Below, one piece after another: positions 48,934 through 57,714 of a stretch of DNA of 64,000 bases. The translations under genes were made by a program, and so were the position numbers. Source of the stretch: JALZEG01 sp046263255 (GTDB lineage: Bacteria; Actinomycetota; CADDZG01; WHSQ01). Location: the NCBI GenBank assembly GCA_046263255.1, contig JBHELD010000033.1:86510-150509 (forward strand). The letters run 5' to 3'. The number at the start of each line of letters is the position of its first letter. The first letter of the stretch is position 1. The notes below the pieces were generated by a model. That model was not told where the DNA came from. It did not search any database and saw only the letters and a program-made list of their open reading frames with translations.

Positions 48934-49644
48934 CTATTCCTGCGCCGCAGTCGCTCCGGCGACCGCCGCCAGGTTCGCGAGGTCGGCATCGGCGTCGCCC
49001 CAGCCGCCGTACCTCACGACCACGACGTCCGCGCGCGTCAACCACCACGCGCTGAGCCACTGCCCCCGAGCCGCGTCGCGCAGCACGAGCATGCCCGGCC
49101 GGCCGCGGGCGGCGAGCACCGTCGCACCATCGCGGCAGACGCGCTGGGCGATCTCCGACGCGAGCGACTCGGCGGCCGCCGGCCGGGTGAGGAACCGGTA
49201 CGCGTAGACGTCGAACCCACCGTCGCCGTCCGGACGGAACTCCGCGACGTGCCCCTCGACCGCGCCCGGCAGGTAGTCGGTGTCACCGGCCGCCTCCAGC
49301 TCGCCGGCGCGCACCTTCTCGTAACCGGGGATCGGCGACTTCTCCGGCAGGTAATCCGACACCCGGGCCGCGTCGCGGGCATCGCCGCGCAACGCGGTGT
49401 CGCGCAGAAGCTGATCGCCGGCCGCGCTGCAGACGCGTGCGGGATGGAGCTGCTCGAGGTCAAGTGCCGCTCGGACGGCTTCCGGGGCGGCCTGCGCGGT
49501 CGGGGCCGAATACCTCATGCTCCATCCGAGGACGCCTCCGGCCGCGAGCAGGACCGCGGCGACCGCCAGCGTCAGAGGGTTGAGGGGGGCGAGCCTGCGC
49601 TCACGCGGAGACGACCGGGGCGGGGACGGCGGATAGCTCTCCAC
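48934..49644 (-). CDS. Membrane-anchored hypothetical protein
   Basis: A 236-residue protein of unknown family. It starts at GTG 49644 behind AAAGGA. A Pro/Ser/Arg-rich cytoplasmic tip (about 22 residues) is followed by one membrane segment (LTLAVAAVLLAAGGVLGW) and an extracytoplasmic part with two cysteines (ARVCSAAGD, RVCRDGATV) and alternating strands, ending WLTRADVVVVRYGGWGDAD. It converges with the LVIVD gene at 47697-48908 and diverges from the M6 protease gene. The outer domain could be a small alpha/beta sensor or lipoprotein-like domain; nothing supports a precise role. Confidence 0.65.
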   Translation of the reverse strand: MESYPPSPPRSSPRERRLAPLNPLTLAVAAVLLAAGGVLGWSMRYSAPTAQAAPEAVRAALDLEQLHPARVCSAAGDQLLRDTALRGDARDAARVSDYLPEKSPIPGYEKVRAGELEAAGDTDYLPGAVEGHVAEFRPDGDGGFDVYAYRFLTRPAAAESLASEIAQRVCRDGATVLAARGRPGMLVLRDAARGQWLSAWWLTRADVVVVRYGGWGDADADLANLAAVAGATAAQE

Positions 49645-49761
49645 CCGATCCTTTCGGGCCGCGGACGGCTTTTCCTTTAGCAGATCGACCTCGGCGGACC
49701 GGGTCCGTCGCGCTTATCGTCGCGTTCTGGACAAGTGCGTCGCACCATCGGGGGGCTGACC

Positions 49762-51672
49762 ATGGCGCTGGCACGTCGTACATCCGTAGCGGTCCTGGCG
49801 GCCGTCCTGCTCGCCGGCGCCGCCGGACCGGTCGACGCGCGGGAGGCCGGCAGGGGATCGGCGAGGGACCCGTTCCCGCCGCCGATCGATCCGCAGTCGT
49901 GGGAGGTCCCCGAGGACATGACGTGGTCCGACTACCGGCGCATCCCCGGAGTCGACTGGAAGAATCCCGAGTACGAGGCCCCCAAGACGCTGCGCGCCGC
50001 TCTGATCCTCGGCGACTTCCAGGACCAGAAGTTCCGCGTCTCCGAGACGACGCTGGATGCGACCGGGCAGCGCGGCCTCGGCGTGGACGACCCGGCGCAG
50101 TACTGGCTCGACCTCCTCTTCAAGTCGACGAACCCGAAGAACGCGCAGCACGGCCACACGGTGGGCGAGTACTGGCTCGAGAACTCGTACGGCCTCATCG
50201 ACGTCGACGCGGAGGCGTTCGGTCCCTACACGATGGAAGGGAACATGTACGAGTACGGCGTGACCGACTTCGGCGGCGCCGACGACTGCCCCGACGACAG
50301 CGGCTGCAACGGCGACTTCGACACCGAGATCGTCCAGGCGTCGCTCGCCGACGTGACGGTCTCCCAGCAGCAGCACGGTCCGTTCGACTTCCGCTTCCTG
50401 CTGCACGCCGGGTACGACGAGTCCGGCGTGTGGCTCAACTTCGGCCAGGCCCTGTTCGCGGACAGGGAGGACGTCACCGAGAGGTTCGGGGCTGCCGCGT
50501 TCCCCGATCACCGAAACTGGGCGACCACGCGCTACGTGGACTGGACGTCGTTCTTCGCGGCCCAGAACATCTGGTCGCACGCGCTCCCCGGAACGCTCGC
50601 GACCGAAGGCGAGAGCGACGGAGGATCCGTCTACGCGCACGAGCTCTCGCACGTCCTCGGTGTCCTCGACAACTACAACAACCCTTACGCCGACAACCCC
50701 GATCGCGCCTACTCGGGGCCCTGGGACATGATGAGCCGCGGGACGTTCAACGGGCCCGGCGGGCCGTTCGAGCGCTGGACGATCCCGCCGCGCGAGGGGG
50801 CGACGATGGGGTCGCACCACATGCTCCGCAACAAGATCCGGATGGGGTTCATGCCGGCGTCCGAGGTCCTGACCGTGACGCGCGGGGCGCTGAACGCGGG
50901 CCCCGTGCGGGCTCGGATCCTGCAGCGCGAGTCGCCGCCGGCGACGACCGATCCCAACCTCTACAGCGGGTTCCGCGTCGCCCTCGGCGAAGACCGTTCG
51001 TCGTGCGACGCGAACGAGCCGAAGTGCGACGAGGGCGGATACGACCATTACGACGTCGAGGTCGTGAACCGGCAGGGCTTCGACTCGTTCATCCCCGACG
51101 ACGGCGTGCTCCTCGCGAAGTCGAAGGCCGCCGACGCGTCGCCGTTCATCTGGGTGATCGACTCGCATCCGAAGGACCTGCGCAAGGTCGACTACGTCCG
51201 TGCTGACGGGGAGATCTTCTACTACACCGTCGGCGACTACCGGCAGCTCGCCGACGCGACGTTCCACGCCGGCAAGGCGCGCGGCGTCGTCAACCGCTAC
51301 GTCGACGAAGCGAACGAGCTCGCGTTCTTCGTGCTGCGCAAGGAGGTGGACGAGCGTCGTCTGATCTACGAGGTCGCGGCGCAGTCGCTGTCGGCGCCGG
51401 TGCTCGCCGAGGCGTCGGTGGAGAAGGTCTCGGGCAGGGCCGAGCCGGGCCGCGTCACGCGGCAGGTCTTCGACGTCACGAATACCGGAACGGGCGCGGG
51501 GATCTTCCTTCTGAAGGCGACGCGCAAGGGCCGGGTCAAGGTCAAGCTCCTGAACGACCTCCTGTGGCTCGACGCAGGCGATACGAAGGAAGTGGTGGTC
51601 TACGCGCGGGCCCGCGGGGGCCGGGCGAAGGTGGGGCTGAAGGCCGAGCCGGCGGTGCAGCCGGGGGGCTAA
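49762..51672 (+). CDS. Exported M6 family (immune inhibitor A-like) metalloprotease
   Basis: A zinc endopeptidase of the M6 family. ATG 49762, behind CGGGGGGC, gives 636 residues and a signal peptide (ALARRTSVAVLAAVLLAGAAG); a GTG at 49735 would only lengthen the start. The zinc site is HELSHVLGVLDNY (H293, E294, H297), followed by the Met-turn WDMMSRG. The N-terminal EYWLENSYGLIDVDAEAFGPY is typical of M6. The C-terminal region after residue 540 is a beta domain (VFDVTNTGTGAGIFLLKATR). M6 enzymes degrade extracellular proteins. Its stop overlaps that of the convergent LVIVD gene by 4 nt. Confidence 0.88.
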   Translation: MALARRTSVAVLAAVLLAGAAGPVDAREAGRGSARDPFPPPIDPQSWEVPEDMTWSDYRRIPGVDWKNPEYEAPKTLRAALILGDFQDQKFRVSETTLDATGQRGLGVDDPAQYWLDLLFKSTNPKNAQHGHTVGEYWLENSYGLIDVDAEAFGPYTMEGNMYEYGVTDFGGADDCPDDSGCNGDFDTEIVQASLADVTVSQQQHGPFDFRFLLHAGYDESGVWLNFGQALFADREDVTERFGAAAFPDHRNWATTRYVDWTSFFAAQNIWSHALPGTLATEGESDGGSVYAHELSHVLGVLDNYNNPYADNPDRAYSGPWDMMSRGTFNGPGGPFERWTIPPREGATMGSHHMLRNKIRMGFMPASEVLTVTRGALNAGPVRARILQRESPPATTDPNLYSGFRVALGEDRSSCDANEPKCDEGGYDHYDVEVVNRQGFDSFIPDDGVLLAKSKAADASPFIWVIDSHPKDLRKVDYVRADGEIFYYTVGDYRQLADATFHAGKARGVVNRYVDEANELAFFVLRKEVDERRLIYEVAAQSLSAPVLAEASVEKVSGRAEPGRVTRQVFDVTNTGTGAGIFLLKATRKGRVKVKLLNDLLWLDAGDTKEVVVYARARGGRAKVGLKAEPAVQPGG

Positions 51673-52838
51673 GCCTTGAACCGCAGGACGTCCAGCCCAC
51701 GGTTGTAGTCCACCGAGTACACGATCTCGTCCGTGATCCAGTAGACCGCGCTCGTCTGGCCACCGTACGGCATGAACCAGCCCGCGTCCGAGATCTTGCC
51801 GGTCTTCGACACCTTCAGAAAGCGCGTGCCGTGGTCGTAGAACGCGACGGCTACGAGGCCCCCGTTGCGGAAGTCCGGGTGCTCCTCGTGCCAGTGCGAG
51901 GTGCAGTTGCGCTGCGCGGCCGGGTTGCCGTCGACCCAGGTCCCGTTCTCGACCCGGTACTCGTCGATCATCGTGAACGTCTTCGTCTTGCGCCACTTCG
52001 ACGCGTCCCACGTCATGAACGCACCCGAGTCCTCGTCGCACTGCAGGTTGAACGTCGTCTCGCCGGCCATCAGCAGGAACCGGTCCCGGCCGCCGTTGGG
52101 CCAGCGCGCGCCGTGCATGAAGCGGCGGTCCTCGTTCGTCCCCTGCGCGAGCAGCTTCGGGTGCAGCGGGTCCCTGCGCGCGTCGAGGAGCATCACCGGC
52201 TGTGTCGCCGTCACGACGAGCCCGGGAGCGACCTCCTCGACGTCGTGGCCGCTGTTCGCCGGCAGCCCGTCGCCCCATCTCTCCTCCATCACCTTCGGGT
52301 TCGACGGGTCGCGCAGGTCGATGATCGTGCCCTCGGAGCCCCATGCCCACCTGCAGTCGAGGACGCAGCTGTAGGTGTGCTGAGCGGGACCGTTGACCTT
52401 GGCGATGATCTTCGGGTTCGTCTTGTCCTCGCCGTCGATGACGTAGACCGCGTTCGCGACGGCGGTCCCTCCCCCGCCGTTCGGGGGCGAGCCGTCGGCG
52501 ACACCGTTCGCGGTGTTCGGCACGACGAGGATCTCGCCGTTGCCGTCGATGTCCTCGCGGCTGAACTGCCATTCCTGCGGCATCGGGAGCGTTCCCGAGA
52601 GCTGCGGGTTCTCCGGCTCGCTCACGTCGAAGATCATGATCTTGTTCTGGTCGTTCATGTAGAAGTGCTTGCCGATCAGGCGGCCGCCGACGCCGTTCTG
52701 AGCGATCGGGACGTGCCGCACGTGCTCGACGTTGTCGCTCGCGAGCCCGCCCGTAGTCGGTCCGGCCCCGGCCGGCGCGCCGCCGAGAGCGCTCGCGACG
52801 AGCGCCGTCACGCCGAGCACAGCGATCTTCCTCAGCAT
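51669..52838 (-). CDS. Exported LVIVD-repeat beta-propeller protein, copy C
   Basis: A 389-residue protein with a signal peptide (RKIAVLGVTALVASALGGAPAGA) and a GGAGG site before ATG 52838. It shares the block order of copies A and B at 21.6-23.9 kb: ASDNVEHVRHVPI, IDGEDKTNPKI, SCVLDCRWAWGSEG, IDLRDPSNPKV, GDGLPANSGHDVEEVAPGL, LLDARRDPLHPKLLAQG and NGGRDRFLL. It has an additional Gly/Asn-rich loop (DGSPPNGGGGTAVANA). The presence of a close paralogue 28 kb away shows duplication with dispersal. Function unknown, extracellular by signal. It converges with the M6 protease gene. Confidence 0.82.
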   Translation of the reverse strand: MLRKIAVLGVTALVASALGGAPAGAGPTTGGLASDNVEHVRHVPIAQNGVGGRLIGKHFYMNDQNKIMIFDVSEPENPQLSGTLPMPQEWQFSREDIDGNGEILVVPNTANGVADGSPPNGGGGTAVANAVYVIDGEDKTNPKIIAKVNGPAQHTYSCVLDCRWAWGSEGTIIDLRDPSNPKVMEERWGDGLPANSGHDVEEVAPGLVVTATQPVMLLDARRDPLHPKLLAQGTNEDRRFMHGARWPNGGRDRFLLMAGETTFNLQCDEDSGAFMTWDASKWRKTKTFTMIDEYRVENGTWVDGNPAAQRNCTSHWHEEHPDFRNGGLVAVAFYDHGTRFLKVSKTGKISDAGWFMPYGGQTSAVYWITDEIVYSVDYNRGLDVLRFKA

Positions 52839-52917
52839 CGTCTCGTGTCGCCTCCGCAGTAGTAGTCGTTCGCTACCGGAGTGATTGGCCGGACGGCCGC
52901 GTTCCCCTGCACGACCG

Positions 52918-55683
52918 CTACGCGGCCACGGTCGCCGAGGGTGCCGCGTTCCGCTCGCCGTACTCGTCGACGACCCCGCCCGCGTCGACGTATGCCCGGT
53001 CGCCCGGGGCCAGGACGACCGGCGCCGTCCAGCGGCCCTCGACGAGCTGCGCCGGCACGACCTCGACGGCGCCCGTCGCCCGCACGACCGTCACGTTCGC
53101 GCTCGCGATCCGACCGGACGCGGCCCACGGCCGGAAGCTGCAGGTCGTGCAGAACGGGACACCGGTCTCGTCGTTCTTGGTCGCGACGGCGACGTACCTG
53201 AACGGGGACCCTTCGTAGGTCTGCGGGTAGCTGCTCGTCGCCAGGAACGACACGGCGGCCGGGTCGATCCGCAGGTCGCTCACGGCGACCCCGTCCCACG
53301 GCTGCACGAGGAACGACTCGGATTCGAGGTGGTACGGGACGGACTCGCCCTCCTGCCGGATGTGGCCGTCGACTACGAACCGGTACTCGCCGGCGGGTGT
53401 GCTCCCGATTCCCGCGGGGAACGCGTTGAACGCCTCGAACCCCGCGGTCCACACCCATTCCTCGTTGCCCCGGTAGGTGTTCAGCAGGCCGTCGGCGCCG
53501 TCGGGAAACTCGACCATCGTCTGGACCTCCCCGGAGTGGTCGGCGAACGGGCCCCACCGGCCGTCGACGAGCCGCTCAACCCTCACGACCGGGTTGTCGG
53601 CCGCGTTGGAGCCCCCGACCCACGAGAAGTATGCGGCGGAGAAACGTCTGACGTCCTCCGGCTGCGCGACCGGAGCCGCGGGACCGTCGTCGTCCGGAAG
53701 CGAGGCCACCCACGCGTCGTATGCGGCGCCGGAGGCCGCCCCGAGCGCGGCCGAGGCCGCGACCTGGCGCGCCTCGTCGGCCTGCGCGGCGACGTCGTGC
53801 GGCTCGGGCGGGAGCTCGGGGCCCCCGTTCAGCTCCCCCGCCAGACGCACGAGCCGCGTGACCATGTAGTCGGCGGTGTGGGGGCCGTACGACGTGAGGG
53901 CCTTGCGGTAGTGGTCGTAGGCCATGTACTCGCGGTAGCTCACGGTGTAGCCGTTGTAGTCGCCGGCGTGCCCGACGCCGATCGGGAGCCTGTACCCGAG
54001 GCTCGCCGGGAGCTCCTCGTGCGTGAAGTTGCCGAGGATCCTGCTCGGGTCGCCGGGCTCGCTCTCGGCGGTCGCCGCGTTCTCCGGCGCGTCCCACCCC
54101 CGCGCGTCGTTGTGGATCTGGGCCTTCATCCGCCGGTAGCGCGCGTCGGAGAACGTGATCGTCTGCGACGAGCTCCGCGGGTTGCTGCACGTCCAGTCGC
54201 CGCCGGCTCCGGCCTGCGCGCAGCCAAGGCGCTCGGTCCAGTCGTAGCCGTCCCAGATGTTCCCCTGCGTCTCGTCGGCGCGGCTCTCGAAGTTCAGGAT
54301 CAGGTCGACCTGCGCCTCGCATGCGCACGACGCGAGCACGACCTCGCCGAGCTTGAAGACCTGCAGGTGCAGGCGGAGGTTCTCCTCGACCGCGGTGAAC
54401 GCCGGCGGGCTGTAGTTCTCGGGGACGGGGATGCCGTGCGCCCTCAGGTTCTCGAACAGCATGTTGGTCCGGTCGGCGCTGCCCGCGCGCGTGCAGGTAG
54501 GGGTTCCCGGCACGGTCGGCGCCCCCTCCGCCGTGGCCTCGGTGCGGCAGTTGGCGAAGCTCGGGTAGGGATGGCTGAGGGGGCCGGGGACCCACGCGTT
54601 CCCCGCCTCGACGTCGAACGAGGTGCTGAACGGGACGAGCGCCCCCCCGGCGCCGATCTGCCGCCACGCCGCGACGGCGTCCTCCGACAGCAGCCACGCG
54701 CCCCGCTCGGCCTGGGCATGGCCCGCGTGGGACCACCGCTTGGGGATACCCGCGGGGATGAGGTCGGGGCGGCCCGGGCCGGCCTCGGCGCTGCCGACGT
54801 CGCCCTGCCCGAAGACGAGCGGCGCGCCGGTCGCGCGCTCGACGAAGCGCTCGAGCGGCGCGACGAAGTCGCCGGTGATCAGGTCGTGATCGTCGAGACC
54901 CTCGGGGTGCTGTCCCCAGTTGATCATCGTCGCGAGGGGCTTCGGCGCGGTCGGCACCGACATGTCGTCGAAGCGGATCACCGCCAGGCCGAGGTCGCCG
55001 AAGTCGTCGGGATATCCGACGGGCGTCCCGTCGTCGCCGATGCCCTTGCGGGCGATCATGCCCTTGAAGAGCCGGTGCGTGATCGTCGTCGCGCCCATGC
55101 GCGCCGGCACGAGCGCGTCCTCGGCCGCGAGGATCGCCGCCGCCATCCGGCGGGCGTGGTACTCGAACGCCCTGAGGTCGAACGCGTCCTGGAAGATCCA
55201 CACGCCCCACGACGGGCTCTGGTAGTAGGGCGACGAGTGGTTGTGGCTCGCCATGTGGAAGATCTCGTCGTACGAGATCGCCGACCCCTCCTCCGCGAGG
55301 ATCTGGCCGACCCGGCGCGACAGGTAGTCCTGCGCGAGATAGCTGTCGGACTTCACGAACGCCGCCTGGTCCCCCTGGTTGTCCTGCACCACGATCGCCC
55401 GGTAGCTGAGGCGAGAGTGGACTCCGTAGCTGTCGCGCTGCGTCGTGGAGTGCGCGTGCGGGTCGACGTCGCCCCCGCCGACGAGCTCGCTCTGGTCGGG
55501 GCTCTTCTCGGTGTACTGCCCGGCCCCCGCCCCGACGTGCCACGTGGCGTCCGCCTCGCCGTAGCCGGCCTTGACGACCACCTTCGGTTTGCTCTGAGCA
55601 CGCACGGGTGCCGAGGCCGCGACGGCCCCGCCGGACGCGGCCAGGGCGAGCGAGACGAGCAGCGCGGGAGCGCGAGGGGCCAT
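52918..55683 (-). CDS. Large exported neutral ceramidase-like protein 2
   Basis: A 921-residue protein with a signal peptide (APALLVSLALAASGGAVAAS). The frame is open further upstream, but the ATG at 55683 with GGAGG nearby begins the signal directly. EIFHMASHNHSSPYYQSPSWG carries the histidine pair expected in the metal site, MINWGQHPEGLDDHDLITGD another histidine, and SCACEAQVDLIL a Cys-rich core. C-terminal segments (AGEYRFVVDGHIRQEGE, FVAVA-like strands) look like a beta-sandwich. It is longer than usual neutral ceramidases because of this C-terminal addition. An amidase on lipids or peptidoglycan-like amides is possible. It lies 80 bp upstream of the LVIVD copy C gene on the same strand. 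Confidence 0.75.
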   Translation of the reverse strand: MAPRAPALLVSLALAASGGAVAASAPVRAQSKPKVVVKAGYGEADATWHVGAGAGQYTEKSPDQSELVGGGDVDPHAHSTTQRDSYGVHSRLSYRAIVVQDNQGDQAAFVKSDSYLAQDYLSRRVGQILAEEGSAISYDEIFHMASHNHSSPYYQSPSWGVWIFQDAFDLRAFEYHARRMAAAILAAEDALVPARMGATTITHRLFKGMIARKGIGDDGTPVGYPDDFGDLGLAVIRFDDMSVPTAPKPLATMINWGQHPEGLDDHDLITGDFVAPLERFVERATGAPLVFGQGDVGSAEAGPGRPDLIPAGIPKRWSHAGHAQAERGAWLLSEDAVAAWRQIGAGGALVPFSTSFDVEAGNAWVPGPLSHPYPSFANCRTEATAEGAPTVPGTPTCTRAGSADRTNMLFENLRAHGIPVPENYSPPAFTAVEENLRLHLQVFKLGEVVLASCACEAQVDLILNFESRADETQGNIWDGYDWTERLGCAQAGAGGDWTCSNPRSSSQTITFSDARYRRMKAQIHNDARGWDAPENAATAESEPGDPSRILGNFTHEELPASLGYRLPIGVGHAGDYNGYTVSYREYMAYDHYRKALTSYGPHTADYMVTRLVRLAGELNGGPELPPEPHDVAAQADEARQVAASAALGAASGAAYDAWVASLPDDDGPAAPVAQPEDVRRFSAAYFSWVGGSNAADNPVVRVERLVDGRWGPFADHSGEVQTMVEFPDGADGLLNTYRGNEEWVWTAGFEAFNAFPAGIGSTPAGEYRFVVDGHIRQEGESVPYHLESESFLVQPWDGVAVSDLRIDPAAVSFLATSSYPQTYEGSPFRYVAVATKNDETGVPFCTTCSFRPWAASGRIASANVTVVRATGAVEVVPAQLVEGRWTAPVVLAPGDRAYVDAGGVVDEYGERNAAPSATVAA

Positions 55684-55834
55684 CGAATGTCCTCCGGGCG
55701 GGCGCGGACGGATCGAGCGGACCCAGTAGAGGTACTGCGGCCGGACCTCGGATTCCTGCCGGGAAGAGGAGCCGCCCCCCCCCGAGAGGCCTCGCCCGGA
55801 TGGCGATCTCGTCCGATTCGTCCTTAACAGGCAG

Positions 55835-55860
55835 GGAAACGGCATTTGCGGGTATAAGTT
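55835..55860 (+). promoter_or_regulatory. Possible ECF-type promoter of the lanthipeptide operon
   Basis: GGAAAC (55835-55840) is followed 17 nt later by GTT (55858-55860), resembling the GGAAC-N16/17-GTT layout of extracytoplasmic sigma factors; TATAAG also occurs at 55853. It lies about 80 bp before the first precursor gene. The remaining part of the 257-bp gap has no other clear signal. Confidence 0.25.
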
Positions 55861-55940
55861 CTCCGCACCGGCTGCAACAGCTCTGTTTTTCGCGCGACTA
55901 GGCGGAGGCGCCGCCTCGACGGCGTCCGGAAAGGGGATGA

Positions 55941-56126
55941 ATGAAGAAGCTGGAGCTCCACAGGGAGACGCTTCGGGACCTGACCGAGGTCGACCTCGCC
56001 GAGGCCGTCGGCGGCGCGTCGACTACGAACTGCCCCGACGTGACGACCCTCCTCACGATGACCCAGACGCCGGTGTGCCCGTCGGGTGCGACCTGGTTCC
56101 AGGAGTGCGGCACCGCGACGAGCTAG
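55941..56126 (+). CDS. Class I lanthipeptide precursor LanA1
   Basis: A 61-residue precursor. The leader (residues 1-25) KKLELHRETLRDLTEVDL then AEAVGG fits the KxLxLxKETLRxL leader of class I lanthipeptides, which LanB and LanC recognise, and ends in a double-glycine. The 36-residue core has cysteines at core positions 6, 21 and 31 and eleven or so Ser/Thr that can be dehydrated. It shares the block TQTPVCPSGATWF with LanA2. AAAGGGG precedes ATG 55941. After dehydration by LanB and cyclisation by LanC, the product would have up to three (methyl)lanthionine rings. Target or activity is unknown. Confidence 0.88.
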   Translation: MKKLELHRETLRDLTEVDLAEAVGGASTTNCPDVTTLLTMTQTPVCPSGATWFQECGTATS

Positions 56127-56151
56127 ACCCGCAGACGAAAGGAGCACCACG

Positions 56152-56340
56152 ATGGAGCGCAGGAAGCTCGAGCTCAACAAGGAGACGCTCCGCAACCTCT
56201 CGGACGAGGCCCTCTCGAACGTCGCCGGGGGCGCAGGGCCGGTCACGACGACCTGTCCGGGGAACACCCAGACGCCGGTATGTCCGTCGGGCGCGACCTG
56301 GTTTGTCAGCTGCGAGAGCACCTGGCTCCAGTGCGGCTAG
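56152..56340 (+). CDS. Class I lanthipeptide precursor LanA2
   Basis: A 62-residue precursor with leader RKLELNKETLRNLSDEALS then NVAGG (residues 1-27), closer to the family consensus than LanA1. The 35-residue core has cysteines at core positions 8, 17, 27 and 34 and fewer Ser/Thr than LanA1 (TTTC, NTQTPVCPSGATWF, SCEST). Up to four rings could form. The gene starts 25 bp after LanA1 with GAAAGGAG before ATG 56152. Two precursors with a fixed central block and variable ends suggest either a two-peptide product or duplicated peptides of related activity; the sequence does not decide. Confidence 0.9.
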   Translation: MERRKLELNKETLRNLSDEALSNVAGGAGPVTTTCPGNTQTPVCPSGATWFVSCESTWLQCG

Positions 56341-56360
56341 CCCAGCCGGCCAAAGACACG

Positions 56361-56385
56361 AGCCGCAAGGTCCGGACCTGCGGCT
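56361..56385 (+). promoter_or_regulatory. Hairpin 1 downstream of lanA2
   Basis: AGCCGCAAGG and CCTGCGGCT pair with one bulged A around TCCGGA. Together with the next hairpin it separates the precursor genes from lanC and may stabilise the precursor mRNA or terminate part of the transcripts. Confidence 0.5.
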
Positions 56386-56408
56386 GATCCACCGAGCCCA
56401 ACCAAGAC

Positions 56409-56434
56409 CACGAGCGGCCTTCGGGCCGCTCGTG
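56409..56434 (+). terminator. UUCG tetraloop hairpin between lanA2 and lanC
   Basis: CACGAGCGGCC (56409-56419) pairs perfectly with GGCCGCTCGTG (56424-56434) around a C(UUCG)G tetraloop, followed by TTCGT. It ends 5 nt before the lanC ATG. It probably acts as a leaky terminator giving more precursor than enzyme mRNA. Confidence 0.75.
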
Positions 56435-56439
56435 TTCGT

Positions 56440-57714
56440 ATGGAGGACGTGACGCAGGTGGAGCGATGGCGGCCCGTGCTCGAGGGCGACCTGGCGGCGA
56501 GGGCGCTGGCGGCCGCACGGGACATCGGCGGGGCCGTAGCGGAGGGCTTCGAGCGGTCCGACCCGTCGCCGGCGACGGGCGACGCCTCGCTCTCGCGCGG
56601 CTGGACGGGCACGGCGGTGACCATGCACTACCTCGACCGGGCGTTCCCGGACGGGGGCTTCGGCGAGGTGGGAGCGGCCGCTCTCGATCGCGCGGTCGAG
56701 GCCGTGGCCGAGCAACCGATGAACGCCGGGTTGATGCAGGGCTTCCCCGGCGTCGCGTGGGCCGTCGAGCATCTGGCGGAGAGCTCGGAGGTCGAAGACG
56801 CGACTTCCGCTATCGACGAGGCGCTGCTGGGCATGACCGCCGCGTTCGACGGCCTCTACGACCTGGTCGGCGGCCTCGTCGGGGTCGGGGTCTACGCGCT
56901 GGAACGGCTGCCGGCGCCGGCAGGGCGCAAGCTGCTGGAGCTCGTCGTCGACGCCCTCGCCGGCTCGGCCGAGGATGCGGCGCCGGGCCTCACCTGGTAC
57001 ACGAAGCCCGAGCTCATCCCGCCTTCGGCGCGCGACCGCGTCCCCGAGGGCTACTACAACCTGGGGGTCGCGCACGGCGTGCCCGGCGTCGTCGGGCTGC
57101 TCGCGCACGCGCACCTCGCAGGCGTCGCGCGCGAGGCGACCGCCCGGCTGCTCGAAGGGAGCGTCACGTGGCTGCTCGCGCAGACGCTCCCATCCGGGGG
57201 CCGCGCGACGTGGCCCTACTTCGTGGGGCCCGGAATCGATCCCCATCCCGCGCGGCTCGCGTGGTGCTACGGCGACCCCGGCGTGATCACGGTCCTGCTG
57301 ACTGCCGCCGCCGCCTTCGATCGCGCCGGGTGGGAGCGCGCGGCCCTGATGGCGCTCGATCGCGCCGCGGCGCGTCCCCCCGGCGACAGCGACGTGCAGG
57401 GGGTCAGCCTGTGCCACGGCGCGATGGGGCTCGCCCACCTGTGGACCCGCCTCTGGCAGAGGCATCCGACTCCTGCCCTGCGCCGCTCGATCGAGTTCTG
57501 GACCACGGCGACGCTCGACCGGCGCGTCCACCCAGAGGGCTTCGCGGGATATTCGGTATGGGATCCGGAGCGCGACGACGAGGGTGGTGACGTCCAGGGG
57601 CCGGGACTGCTCGCGGGCGTCTCGGGCGTAGCGCTCGCGCTCGTCGCCGCCGCGACCCACGACGAGCCGGCGTGGGACCGCCACATGCTCCTGTCGGGCC
57701 CGGGCGAGACGTGA
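56440..57714 (+). CDS. Lanthionine synthetase C-like cyclase LanC
   Basis: Zinc enzyme that adds cysteine thiols to dehydroalanine or dehydrobutyrine in the LanA peptides, making lanthionine rings. The 424-residue protein has the alpha-toroid repeats and the three zinc ligands: C276 in AWCYGDPG, C325 and H326 in SLCHGAMG. HGVPGVVGLL and QGFPGVAWAVEHL are the repeated GxPG segments. ATG 56440 lies directly after the UUCG hairpin and lacks a clear ribosome site; GTG 56458, behind GGAGG, is an alternative that would shorten the protein by six residues. The stop overlaps the lanB start. Confidence 0.93.
   Translation: MEDVTQVERWRPVLEGDLAARALAAARDIGGAVAEGFERSDPSPATGDASLSRGWTGTAVTMHYLDRAFPDGGFGEVGAAALDRAVEAVAEQPMNAGLMQGFPGVAWAVEHLAESSEVEDATSAIDEALLGMTAAFDGLYDLVGGLVGVGVYALERLPAPAGRKLLELVVDALAGSAEDAAPGLTWYTKPELIPPSARDRVPEGYYNLGVAHGVPGVVGLLAHAHLAGVAREATARLLEGSVTWLLAQTLPSGGRATWPYFVGPGIDPHPARLAWCYGDPGVITVLLTAAAAFDRAGWERAALMALDRAAARPPGDSDVQGVSLCHGAMGLAHLWTRLWQRHPTPALRRSIEFWTTATLDRRVHPEGFAGYSVWDPERDDEGGDVQGPGLLAGVSGVALALVAAATHDEPAWDRHMLLSGPGET

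Noticed and set aside
46128..48989. 953-residue minus-strand ORF over the PHP hydrolase and LVIVD genes
   Set aside because: Runs antisense to two recognisable exported proteins and has no family features.
52885..55827. 980-residue plus-strand ORF over ceramidase-like gene 2
   Set aside because: Antisense shadow; the minus strand has a signal peptide, ribosome site and enzyme motifs.
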